DNA from: Falsarthrobacter nasiphocae
GTDB lineage: Bacteria > Actinomycetota > Actinomycetes > Actinomycetales > Micrococcaceae
DNA length: 64,000 nt
Direction: 5' to 3'
Assembly: GCF_031456275.1 (NCBI RefSeq)
Contig: NZ_JAVDUI010000001.1
Location: 1,508,965 to 1,572,964 of the forward strand
Shown: positions 52,591-59,884 of the stretch, one piece after another
Layout of the letters: every line of letters begins with the position of its first letter
How positions within the stretch are numbered: the stretch's first letter is position 1
The notes under the pieces: model-generated
Databases searched by the model: none
What the model was told of the DNA's origin: nothing
What the model saw: the letters and a program-made list of their open reading frames with translations, nothing else
Made by a program: the position numbers and the translations under genes

Positions 52591-52690
52591 AAGCAACGCG
52601 GGTAACCCGCCGGGACCGACTCACGGTTTGTCCTCGCCGGTGAGGCGTCAAGCCCCAGATGTCTACGGACTCCCTGGGGCTGCTTTATAT
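52591..52690 (+). ncRNA. Hairpin-rich RNA leader upstream of the DUF3800 gene
   Basis: Consecutive stems are visible: GCGGG-taa-CCCGC (52598-52610); GGAC (52613-52616) with GTCC (52630-52633), with a small inner CG/CG pairing; CCTC/GAGG (52632-52645), which competes with the previous stem for two bases; and AGCCCCAG (52651-52658) with CTGGGGCT (52674-52681), followed by gcttt, which resembles an intrinsic terminator. It ends 20-30 nt before the gene's start. Structured RNAs linked to DUF3800 genes are known as several Rfam motif classes; whether this belongs to one is untested. Confidence 0.5.
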
Positions 52691-52710
52691 CCAAAACAAG
52701 GAGATCCATA

Positions 52711-53358
52711 GTGGGGCAAGACGAGAAGCTGGTGCGTCTTTATCAGGCGAACAAGCGCTCGACGGCCTACTTGGATGAGAGCTTCGAGACAGACGAGAGC
52801 ACGGGCGAGACCTTCTTTCTGCTGGGATGTGTCACCATCGCGGATGGGTTCCGATCCTCGACTCGGGAGGCGCTGCAGGAAGTCTTCCCCGAAGGAGCCA
52901 TACATGCTTCCCCAATGTGGAAGAACAACCAATATGACTCCTTGGAGAAGGCAGCGCGTCTGGCAGCGGAGCACCATGATGGCTTGGACATCGTTGTACA
53001 GTCGCCCCTGGGCCCCGATGATCCCACCGGTGACAAGGCTCGCCTGGCGTGCATCCGCCATTTGGCGCCTGAGTTGCATCGGGACGTGGAAGTTGACCTG
53101 TTCGTGTTCGACAAGCCGTCTCTAGAAGATATCGCGAAGCGCGACGCTCGCCTGATCAAGGACCTGGTGAAAGAGGGCCTCCTGGGCCGTTCGGTGGCCG
53201 TGCACCATGCTTACCCCAGTCATGAGCCGCTCCTCGGGCTTCCGGACATTTTGGCTTGGTCCTACCGTCAGGTCATCACGCGCGCAGACAGCCACTGGTT
53301 CAAGCACTTTGAGGGACATAAGGGCCTAGTTATCAAGCGTCTGGACCCTCCTGTCTGA
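52711..53358 (+). CDS. DUF3800-like protein (RNase H-like fold expected)
   Basis: A 215-aa protein of unknown function. Near the N-terminus is the family's first strand with acidic residues, TAYLDESFE (about 19-27), followed by FFLLGCVTI; near the C-terminus is LPDILAWSYRQVI, matching the D-x-x-A-W-type helix, and between them LFVFDKPSLEDI. These acidic positions are expected to form an RNase H-like metal site. GTG 52711 has a strong Shine-Dalgarno (aaggaga). GC content is clearly below that of the flanking genes, consistent with recent arrival. It is the only intact gene of the island. Confidence 0.72.
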   Translation: MGQDEKLVRLYQANKRSTAYLDESFETDESTGETFFLLGCVTIADGFRSSTREALQEVFPEGAIHASPMWKNNQYDSLEKAARLAAEHHDGLDIVVQSPLGPDDPTGDKARLACIRHLAPELHRDVEVDLFVFDKPSLEDIAKRDARLIKDLVKEGLLGRSVAVHHAYPSHEPLLGLPDILAWSYRQVITRADSHWFKHFEGHKGLVIKRLDPPV

Positions 53359-53405
53359 CCAGGGCTAGAAACAACGATCGGCGTTCAAGGCCACTGGCTG
53401 CTGTC

Positions 53406-53504
53406 TCACCCGTCGTGGACCTTGATGTCCTCTGGACCGATGGTGAGCTTCCCGGCCTTCATCTGGCGGTCATTCTCATCGACGAGGTCAAGAAGTTCCC
53501 CCAT
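53406..53504 (-). CDS. Short ORF, 32 aa, possibly a fragment
   Basis: ATG 53504 opens a frame encoding MGELLDLVDENDRQMKAGKL and then TIGPEDIKVHDG before TGA at 53408-53406. The same frame continues upstream without a start (ARIDASEES), and that part also looks protein-like, so this may be the C-terminal end of a gene truncated by the IS481-type element. A purine-rich gaggag precedes the ATG at very short spacing. It is acidic and probably helical. It is not recognised; an antitoxin tail is one guess. Confidence 0.3.
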   Translation of the reverse strand: MGELLDLVDENDRQMKAGKLTIGPEDIKVHDG

Positions 53505-53585
53505 GCTCTCCTCGCTAGCGTCGATCCGCGCTCGTCGGGCATGGTGGGGCCTCTCGTGTGATTGCGGGCGGCCTAGGTGTACCCG

Positions 53586-54068
53586 TCAGCACGTAGGTGA
53601 CGGTCGACTGATCGGGGGCAGGCCTCCGAGCGCGCTGTGCCCTCGTTGAGTGGTGTAGTTCTCCAGCCAGGGTGCAAGTGCTGCAGTGCCGGTGTCGTTG
53701 CTCGTGAAGTCGTACCCGCCCCAGCCCTGCTTTTGGGGGCGTTGGCTCGTCCATGGGTGCGCCAGCCGCCTCCGTCGGGGATTGTGCCGAGTTTCTTCAC
53801 ATCCATATGAACGATCTCGCCCGGACGCTGACGCTCATGCCGGTGGGCGGTTTGCTTCGAGGTGCGGATGAGGGCCCCGCTCATCGGGTCGCCTTGACTC
53901 ATGCGCGGGGAGACCTTCAGCGGCGCAGCGCTTGATCCAGGTGGCCACGCACGTGCGGGAGACGCCCATCGCGGTGGCGGTATGGGCTTGTGTCCAGCCG
54001 TCCTGGTGGCGTTGGACGATGAGCAAACGGCCGTGAAACGTCAGTCGCGCGTTACGGTAGGCATGAGA
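53586..54068 (-). pseudogene. IS481-family transposase remnant with internal deletions
   Basis: Three pieces of one transposase appear in different frames on the minus strand. First, an N-terminal part, SHAYRNARLTFHGRLLIVQR with a following helix-turn-helix (TATAMGVSRTCVATWIKRC), ending near 53840. Second, the start of the integrase core, PGEIVHMDVKKLGTIPDGGG, near 53810. Third, the C-terminal part, ALAPWLENYTTQRGHSALGG then LPPISR, ending with TGA at 53586. The intact protein is about 320 aa, so more than half is missing, including most of the DDE core. Clearly inactive. Confidence 0.75.
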
Positions 54069-54121
54069 ACCTCCGGTGGGTAGCTGGGCCTTCGACAAGC
54101 CACATCCCACTCGGAGGTTCT
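54064..54121. repeat. Inverted repeat at the IS481-remnant border
   Basis: gagaacctccg (54064-54074) is complementary to cggaggttctc (54111-54121); the pairing extends inward with gtggg against cccac after a one-base offset. It lies directly upstream of the remnant transposase start and may be part of the element end. Confidence 0.4.
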
Positions 54122-54166
54122 CTTTCTTTCAAGTCCGGCCGGTCACCAACGTCCTGGCCGGGTGCA

Positions 54167-54187
54167 TCTAGGAGGCGGCCGCGGCGC
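54167..54187. repeat. Right 21-bp direct repeat of the island (attR-like)
   Basis: Identical to 52091-52111. It is the genuine 3' end of rarD (codons for Ala-rich tail and the stop, read on the minus strand). Confidence 0.8.
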
Positions 54188-55127
54188 GGCGCACGGCGCC
54201 TCGAGCGCGCACGGAGTGCTGGACGGCGTCGCTCGTGAGCACGGCGAGCGCGAGCCAGATGAGTCCGAACCCGATCCATCGCGCCGTCGACATCTCCTCC
54301 CGGAAGACGAGGAGCGCGCAGAGGAACTGCATGACGGGCGTGACGTACTGGAGCATGCCGATCAGGCTGAGGGGCAGGCGGGACGCCGCCGCGCCGAAGA
54401 AGAGCAGTGGCACGGCCGTGACGATCCCGCTGGCCGCCATGATCCAGAAGTGCGCGGCCCCGAAGCGCAGGAGCGTGGGCTCGCCCAGCACGCCCGTCGC
54501 AATCCCCGCCATCGGCAGCCCGAGGGCCACGAGGGCCGGAATGGTGAGGATGAGCGTCTCGACCGTGAGCGAGCCGAGCGCGGTCGTTCCCGGCCGCAGG
54601 CCCTTCTTCGTGAAGCCGTAGAGGCCGAACGTCAGCGCGAGAGACAGCGCGATGAACGGCACGCGCCCCAGGGCGGCCGTCAGGACGACGACGGCGAGTG
54701 CTCCCAGCCCCATCGCCGCCCACTGCATCCTCCGCAGGCGCTCCTTGAGGACGACGACGCCGAGCAGCACGGGGATCATCGGGTTGATGAAGTACCCCAG
54801 CGCGGCCTCGAGCGCGTTGTGGCTGAGCACCGCGAGGACGAAAATGAGCCAGTTCGCGGCGATGAGGACGCTCGCGAGCGCCAGGCGCGCCACGCTGCTC
54901 CGGTCGGCGACGATCCAGCGGACGTCGCCCCAGGAGCGCATGACGGTCAGGAGAAGGGCACAGAAGACGGCCGAGAACAGAACGCGGGCGGCGACCACCT
55001 CGACGCCCGCGGCCGGGGCCAGGAGAGCGAAGTACAGGGGCAGAACGCCCCAGAGAAGGTAAGCGCCCAGCCCATAGAGGACGCCGCGGCCTGTGCCGCT
55101 CGCCCCCGCTCTCGTGTTCTCAGCCAA
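54168..55127 (-). CDS. rarD: EamA-family transporter, RarD type
   Basis: A 319-aa membrane protein with ten transmembrane helices in two EamA halves. RarD signatures are visible: GLGAYLLWGVLPLYFALL at the N-terminus, NWLIFVLAVLSHNALEAALGYFINPMIPVLLGVVVLKERL, and GFTKKGLRPGTTALGSLTVETLIL. Members are predicted permeases; E. coli RarD is annotated from a chloramphenicol-sensitivity phenotype, and its true substrate is unknown. A TTG start at 55127 with Shine-Dalgarno gagggac gives the best N-terminus. Its stop and last codons form the right 21-bp repeat. Confidence 0.88.
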   Translation of the reverse strand: MAENTRAGASGTGRGVLYGLGAYLLWGVLPLYFALLAPAAGVEVVAARVLFSAVFCALLLTVMRSWGDVRWIVADRSSVARLALASVLIAANWLIFVLAVLSHNALEAALGYFINPMIPVLLGVVVLKERLRRMQWAAMGLGALAVVVLTAALGRVPFIALSLALTFGLYGFTKKGLRPGTTALGSLTVETLILTIPALVALGLPMAGIATGVLGEPTLLRFGAAHFWIMAASGIVTAVPLLFFGAAASRLPLSLIGMLQYVTPVMQFLCALLVFREEMSTARWIGFGLIWLALAVLTSDAVQHSVRARGAVRRAAAAS

Positions 55128-55247
55128 AAAGGGTCCCTCGTCGTGTCGTTATCCAGGTGCCAGCGGTAGAATGAAGTGCTGATGCGCCCTCATACGGTTT
55201 CAGGGTGCAACTTACAACATTGACACCCACACCGCGAGGTATTTCCA

Positions 55248-56654
55248 GTGACTGAATCCACGGCTCCCCGTCCGCTGCGCGTCGCCATCGTTGGGGCCGG
55301 CCCGGCTGGAGTGTACGCCGCGGATCTGCTGCTCAAGTCTGCCCCCGTGTCCTCGGGGGAGCGGCCCGTGCGGATTGACCTCTTTGACCGCTACCCCGCC
55401 CCGTGGGGCCTCATCCGGTATGGCGTGGCCCCGGACCACCCGCGCATCAAGGGCATCGTCAACGCCCTCCACAAGGTCCTCCAGCGGGACGAGATCCGGT
55501 TCTTCGGCAACGTCGAGTTCGGCAAGGACGCGGACCTTGCCTTCTTCCGCCGCTTCTACGACGCCGTCATCTTCGCCACGGGAGCGGTCAAGGACGCGGC
55601 CCTGCCGATCCCCGGCATCGAGGCCGAGGGGAGCTTCGGCGGCGCCGACTTCGTCTCCTGGTACGACGGCCACCCGGACGTGCCTCGCACGTGGGACCTC
55701 TCCGCGAAGGAGGTCGCGGTCATCGGCAACGGCAACGTGGCCCTGGACATCGCGCGCGTCCTCTCCAAGCACGCGGACGACCTCCTCGTCACGGAGATCC
55801 CCGAGAACGTCTACGAGGGCCTCAAGTCCTCCGCCGTGACGGACGTGCACGTCTTCGGCCGCCGCGGCCCCGCGCAGGTCAAGTTCACGCCGCTGGAGCT
55901 CCGCGAGCTCTCTCACTCCCGGGACGTGGACATCGTCCTCTATGAGGAGGACTTCGAGTTCGACGACGCCTCCGACGAGGCCATCCGGACCAACAACCAG
56001 GTCAGGACCATGGTCAACACCCTGACCAACTGGCTCGTCGAGCAGGAAGAGCGCACGGAGCAGGCCTCGCGCCGCCTCCACCTGCACTTCCTCCACTCGC
56101 CACGCGAGATCCTCACCGACGAGCGGGGCGCAGTCCGGGCCATGACCTTCGACCGCCAAGAGCTCGACGGCCACGGCAATGTCACTGCCACGGGCGAGGT
56201 CGTCGAGTACCCCGTCCAGGCCGTGTACCGGGCCGTCGGCTACTTCGGCTCGCCCCTTGAGGGCCTGGAGTACGACGACCGCCGCGGCGTCCTCCCCAAC
56301 GACGGCGGCCACGTGCTGGACTCCGCGGGGGAGATCGTCCCGGGCGTCTACGCCACGGGATGGATCAAGCGCGGGCCCGTCGGCCTGATCGGTCATACCA
56401 AGTCGGACGCCTCCGAGACCATCGCGATGCTCCTCGAGGATGCGGACTCGCTCTACACGGCGGAGAGCCCCGAGCCGGAGAGCGTGGATGCCGCCCTTGA
56501 GGCGAAGGGCGTCGAGTTCACCACGTGGGAGGGCTGGCTGGAGCTGGACGCCCACGAGCGCGCCCTCGGAACGGACGGCGAGTGGCCGGTGGAGCGCGAG
56601 CGCGTCAAGGTCGTCGACCGTGACGACATGGTTCGGATCTCTCGCGGCCGCTGA
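55248..56654 (+). CDS. fpr: Ferredoxin-NADP(+) reductase, FprA type
   Basis: A 468-aa glutathione-reductase-like flavoenzyme of the adrenodoxin-reductase/FprA class, moving electrons between NADPH and ferredoxin. FAD motif VAIVGAGPAGVYAADLLLK at the N-terminus; RYPAPWGLIRYGVAPDHPRIKGI is diagnostic for the class; the NADP motif is VAVIGNGNVALDIARVL; and the C-terminal ATGWIKRGPVGLIGHTKSDA closes the FAD site. GTG start 55248. It stands alone; possible partners are ferredoxins for P450 or iron-sulfur enzymes encoded elsewhere. Confidence 0.93.
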   Translation: MTESTAPRPLRVAIVGAGPAGVYAADLLLKSAPVSSGERPVRIDLFDRYPAPWGLIRYGVAPDHPRIKGIVNALHKVLQRDEIRFFGNVEFGKDADLAFFRRFYDAVIFATGAVKDAALPIPGIEAEGSFGGADFVSWYDGHPDVPRTWDLSAKEVAVIGNGNVALDIARVLSKHADDLLVTEIPENVYEGLKSSAVTDVHVFGRRGPAQVKFTPLELRELSHSRDVDIVLYEEDFEFDDASDEAIRTNNQVRTMVNTLTNWLVEQEERTEQASRRLHLHFLHSPREILTDERGAVRAMTFDRQELDGHGNVTATGEVVEYPVQAVYRAVGYFGSPLEGLEYDDRRGVLPNDGGHVLDSAGEIVPGVYATGWIKRGPVGLIGHTKSDASETIAMLLEDADSLYTAESPEPESVDAALEAKGVEFTTWEGWLELDAHERALGTDGEWPVERERVKVVDRDDMVRISRGR

Positions 56655-56740
56655 CGCCCGAGCGGCGCTTCAGCGCCTGGGCGGCGACTGCCGCCGCGCC
56701 AGCCGTCGTCGTCTCTGCCGTGCGGCGACGCTGTCCGGCC

Positions 56741-57469
56741 TCAGCGGAACGGCTCGAGGAGGCCGGCGAGCTGTTCGCGCCGGCAGGGGAGTGGCTCGAT
56801 CGAGGCCCGGATGGGGGAGCGCCCGTCGCTGCTCTCTCTGATCCATGTGACGAGCTCGTGCAGCCGGGCCATCGTCTCGGGCCCGCTGACGAAGACGGCA
56901 AGGAGCGTGCCGTGGGCCAGGGTGGACAGGCCGCCGAGGGGCTCGAAAGTCTCCTGGGCCTTCTCTCCCAGGAGGGCTGCTCGCTCGTGGGCCGGGACGC
57001 TGCGGCCCACCGCGTCGGTGGTGATGGCCGCGAGGACGGTGTTCTTGTCCAGCGGGCGGGCGGCGTCGTCGTACATTTCCTCGAGGCGACGCGAGAAGTG
57101 GGGGAACGTGGCGAGGCCGGTGGCCGGGTCCACGCAGGAGATGGCGGGGGAATAGCCGAGGCTCTCGTCCGCCCAGGCGTCCGCGTAGGCGGCGACGTAG
57201 CGCCGCTGGTGCTCGCACCCGGGGGTGGCGAGCCAGGAGCAGGAGTCGAAGAGTGCGAAGAGGTCCGCGAGGGCCTCCGCGATGCCCACGCCGATTCTGG
57301 CGCGGTGACGGCCCAGCTCCTCCATGACCTCGGTCACATCCCGGCGCTCCACGAGCAGCTGCGGCAAGGTCTCGGTCGCCGGACAGCCCCAGTCCTCGGG
57401 CACGCGCCACTCGCGGGCCAGCGAGGTCCGTTTCCACCGCTCCCGAAGAGCGTCTGCGCGCCGCGTCAT
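56741..57469 (-). CDS. Unidentified protein with a degenerate GGDEF-like segment
   Basis: A 242-aa soluble protein. In the middle, CVDPATGLATFPHFSRRLEEMY (about 117-138) closely follows the DxLTGLxNRxxFxxRL entry motif of diguanylate cyclases, but no GGDEF/GGEEF active-site loop is present downstream, so catalytic activity is unlikely. The N-terminal part has a helical region with Cys-containing FDSCSWLATPGCEHQRRYVAAYADAWADE. It is divergent from the sigma-factor gene, 158 bp apart, suggesting a link, perhaps as a sensor-like binding protein. Apparently lineage-specific. Confidence 0.55.
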   Translation of the reverse strand: MTRRADALRERWKRTSLAREWRVPEDWGCPATETLPQLLVERRDVTEVMEELGRHRARIGVGIAEALADLFALFDSCSWLATPGCEHQRRYVAAYADAWADESLGYSPAISCVDPATGLATFPHFSRRLEEMYDDAARPLDKNTVLAAITTDAVGRSVPAHERAALLGEKAQETFEPLGGLSTLAHGTLLAVFVSGPETMARLHELVTWIRESSDGRSPIRASIEPLPCRREQLAGLLEPFR

Positions 57470-57627
57470 GCCCTAGAGGTCTCCTGTGTCAGCCGTTCGA
57501 ATTGTGGGGGGATTCAGGACATCATAGAATGGATCGCCCCCTCAAGGGGATCCGTGCATTGCGGTGTTCGGGCGAAGAGCACCATCCCCCTGTTCGGATC
57601 AGCTCTCTGTTGGAAGGTCAGCCCCCG

Positions 57628-59748
57628 ATGCCTACTGCCGAAACCGCCGCCTCGCTCGCCGAGCGCTCCGACGCCGAGCTCATCGCCGCCTCGCGCAGCG
57701 GGGACCAGGGCTCCTTTGAGGAGCTGTACCGCCGCCACGCGGACGCGGTGCGCTCTGTCGCCCGCCGTCACGTCAACAACCAGTCTGACGTCGAGGACCT
57801 GACGTCTGAGGCCTTCGCCAAGGTCCTCGAGCTCCTCCAGCGGGGGATCGGACCCCACTCCTTCTTCCGGGCCTACGTCTGCACGACGGTGTCCCGGCTC
57901 GCCTTCGCCGCCAACCAGCAGGGGGACCGGTCTCGGCCCACGGACGAGCCCGAGCTCTTCGACGATCCCGACGAAGGCGCCTCTGACCCCATCATGAAGA
58001 AGTTCGAGTCCGGGGTCGTCGCCCGCGCCTTCCTGTCTCTCCCGGAGCGCTGGCAGTCCGTCCTCTGGTACCAGATTGTCGACGGCATGACCCCCGCGGA
58101 GATCGCACCCTTGCTGGGGCTGCGCCCCAACGGGGTCTCCGCTCTCCTCGTGCGCGCCAAGGAGGGGCTCCGCAACGCCTACCTCCAGGAGCACGTCCAG
58201 CAGGCAGGCGAGGACGAGTGCGCGCCCCACGCGGCGATGCTCGGCGCCTATGTGCGCAACGGGCTGAGCGCGCGGAACCGCTCCCGTGTGGAGGCGCACG
58301 TCACGACGTGCTCGCGGTGCGCCGCGCTCATCCTTCAGCTTGAGGACGTGAGCGTCGGCATGCGAGGGATCGTCCTTCCGCTGCACATCGGTCTCATCGG
58401 CGGGGGCGGCACGCTTCTCGCGGCAGCGGCTGGCTCCGGTGCGGCCGGTGGTCTTGCGGGGTCTCCTTCAGGCGCGGCCGACGCCGTCCCGTCTCACGCG
58501 GGCGCCGCCGTAGAGGCGGCGGGGCCTGGGCTCGGCGCCGCGGGGGCTGCGGGCGCCGCCGGGGCGCTCGCCTCTGCGGCCCCGGCCGCCGCGGCCGTGC
58601 CCAAGCCGTGGTGGGCGGGGATGACCCAGGGCGCAGGCCTTGCGGCCTCGAGCGCCGGCGTGGTGGCGGTGGCCGCGACGGTCGTCGCCGTCACGGGGGC
58701 CCCGCTCCCGTGGGACAAGGCGCCCTCTGCCGAGACGCCGCCGGCTTCGAGCCAGAGCGGGGAGCGCGCAGCGGGGCTGTCCGCGGCGTCCTCGACGGCG
58801 GGCGCGCAGGGCGCCTCCCAGGCCGCCCCGAAGTCCGAGCAGAAGTCGTCGCCGAAGGCCGCAGGTCAGGCCCCTGCGGGGGCCTCTGCAGCCTCTGCGG
58901 CGGCTGACCCCGCACAACAGCCGTCCGGCCCCTCTGGCGCGCCTGCTGGCGCGGGCAGCGCCGAGGCCGCCGGCCTCGCAGTGGTGCCCGCCGCCCCTGC
59001 GGGGGCGCCGCGCGTGGCTGACCCTCGTGGGCCCGCCCCGGCCGAGGCCGTCCAGCCGGACACAACTGCCCAGGCGCCCGCGCCGACGGACTCACTGGTT
59101 GAGGACCAGGCCCCGTTCAGCCAGCCTGCCCCGGATGGGGAGGCAGAAGTGCCGACGGAGGCCCCGGAGCCCGTTGCGTCCGCCGTGGCGCCGGCGGAGG
59201 CTGATCCGAGCCGTCCCGACGCCACGACGCCCCGGACCGAGCCGCTCGATCGCGTCCCCTCTTCGAGCGCCATCCCCCGCCCCACGCCGTCGTCGGAGCC
59301 GAAGGCCCCGCAGGAGAGCGACGAGCCCACGCAGACGCCGGCGCCGAGGCCGTCGGAGCCGAGCACGCCCGCCGAGGAGCCGAAGCCTGCCGAGCCCACG
59401 CAGACGCCGACGCCGAGGCCGTCGGAGCCGAGCAGGCCCGCCGACGAGCCCCATCCGTCCACACCCACGGCCCCGGTGCACTCGGTGGATTCTGTGCCCT
59501 CTCTTGTGCCAACAGACTCCACCATCAACGTGACGGTGCGGCCGGACGCGAGCAGGCCCGTGCGCTCCCTCCCGGATCCCCTGGTGGAGGAGCATGACGT
59601 CTCGGACGCGTGGAGCCCCTACGACGAGGTCATCCCCGCGCCGCTGCCCTCCCGGGACGTCCTTGACGCCCGCGAGACGACCCCGACCTCGTCAATGTCG
59701 CTTTTGGAATACCTCTTTGTCTTGAGCGACAGGCTCGGCCGCCGGTAG
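57628..59748 (+). CDS. Sigma-70-type factor fused to zinc-finger anti-sigma and repeat-rich tail
   Basis: A 706-aa fusion. ECF-like sigma regions 2 and 4 occupy about residues 10-190 (FEELYRRHADAVRSVARRHV; then LPERWQSVLWYQIVDGMTPAEIAPLLGLRPNGVSALLVRAKEGLR). A zf-HC2-like anti-sigma motif follows (CAPHAAMLGAYVRNGL, then HVTTCSRCAALIL, about 205-245). After an Ala/Gly-rich stretch there is one probable transmembrane helix (GLAASSAGVVAVAATVVAV, near 337-355). The last 340 residues are Pro/Ala/Ser/Glu-rich, with a 23-residue tandem repeat, and likely lie outside the cell. ATG 57628. Release of the sigma part would seem to need proteolysis. Confidence 0.85.
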   Translation: MPTAETAASLAERSDAELIAASRSGDQGSFEELYRRHADAVRSVARRHVNNQSDVEDLTSEAFAKVLELLQRGIGPHSFFRAYVCTTVSRLAFAANQQGDRSRPTDEPELFDDPDEGASDPIMKKFESGVVARAFLSLPERWQSVLWYQIVDGMTPAEIAPLLGLRPNGVSALLVRAKEGLRNAYLQEHVQQAGEDECAPHAAMLGAYVRNGLSARNRSRVEAHVTTCSRCAALILQLEDVSVGMRGIVLPLHIGLIGGGGTLLAAAAGSGAAGGLAGSPSGAADAVPSHAGAAVEAAGPGLGAAGAAGAAGALASAAPAAAAVPKPWWAGMTQGAGLAASSAGVVAVAATVVAVTGAPLPWDKAPSAETPPASSQSGERAAGLSAASSTAGAQGASQAAPKSEQKSSPKAAGQAPAGASAASAAADPAQQPSGPSGAPAGAGSAEAAGLAVVPAAPAGAPRVADPRGPAPAEAVQPDTTAQAPAPTDSLVEDQAPFSQPAPDGEAEVPTEAPEPVASAVAPAEADPSRPDATTPRTEPLDRVPSSSAIPRPTPSSEPKAPQESDEPTQTPAPRPSEPSTPAEEPKPAEPTQTPTPRPSEPSRPADEPHPSTPTAPVHSVDSVPSLVPTDSTINVTVRPDASRPVRSLPDPLVEEHDVSDAWSPYDEVIPAPLPSRDVLDARETTPTSSMSLLEYLFVLSDRLGRR
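59323..59460 (+). repeat. 69-bp tandem duplication in the sigma-fusion tail
   Basis: Units 59323-59391 and 59392-59460 encode two copies of a 23-residue block beginning EPTQTP and containing RPSEPS. They differ at a few positions (for example pap against ptp). Probably a recent expansion in a low-complexity region. Confidence 0.7.
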
Positions 59749-59807
59749 CGCCAAGTGATTTCGGACACCGAATCGATTGACGGCACCTCCGGGCGGGCTT
59801 ACTTACA

Positions 59808-59819
59808 ACGAGCGCTCGT
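59808..59819. promoter_or_regulatory. Palindrome upstream of the TetR gene
   Basis: acgagcgctcgt is a perfect 12-bp palindrome 65 bp upstream of the TetR start; together with a second imperfect dyad (tgac at 59849, gtca at 59868) it may bind the regulator encoded downstream. Confidence 0.35.
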
Positions 59820-59847
59820 CGAGGTGGTGAGGGACCCTCGCGGCAAT

Positions 59848-59877
59848 GTGACATTTTTGCGGCAAACGTCATAGTGT
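59848..59877 (+). promoter_or_regulatory. Promoter giving a near-leaderless TetR transcript
   Basis: -35 GTGACA (59848-59853), 18-bp spacer and -10 TAGTGT (59872-59877). Only 7 bp separate the -10 box from ATG 59885 and no Shine-Dalgarno is present, so transcription probably starts at or next to the start codon. Confidence 0.55.
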
Positions 59878-59884
59878 CTACACC

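Larger units (their letters stand above)
52091..54187. mobile_element. 2.1-kb accessory island with 21-bp target repeats
   Basis: The segment between two perfect 21-bp copies (52091-52111 and 54167-54187) interrupts two convergent genes. The repeat is the 3' end of rarD: its last six codons and stop. Deleting one copy and the interior rejoins an SseB-like gene and rarD with overlapping stop codons. The content is a decayed serine resolvase, a structured-RNA candidate with a DUF3800 gene, a small fragment and an IS481-type remnant. Duplication of a gene's 3' end at both borders is the usual mark of site-specific integration. No intact recombinase remains, so it looks fixed. Confidence 0.75.
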
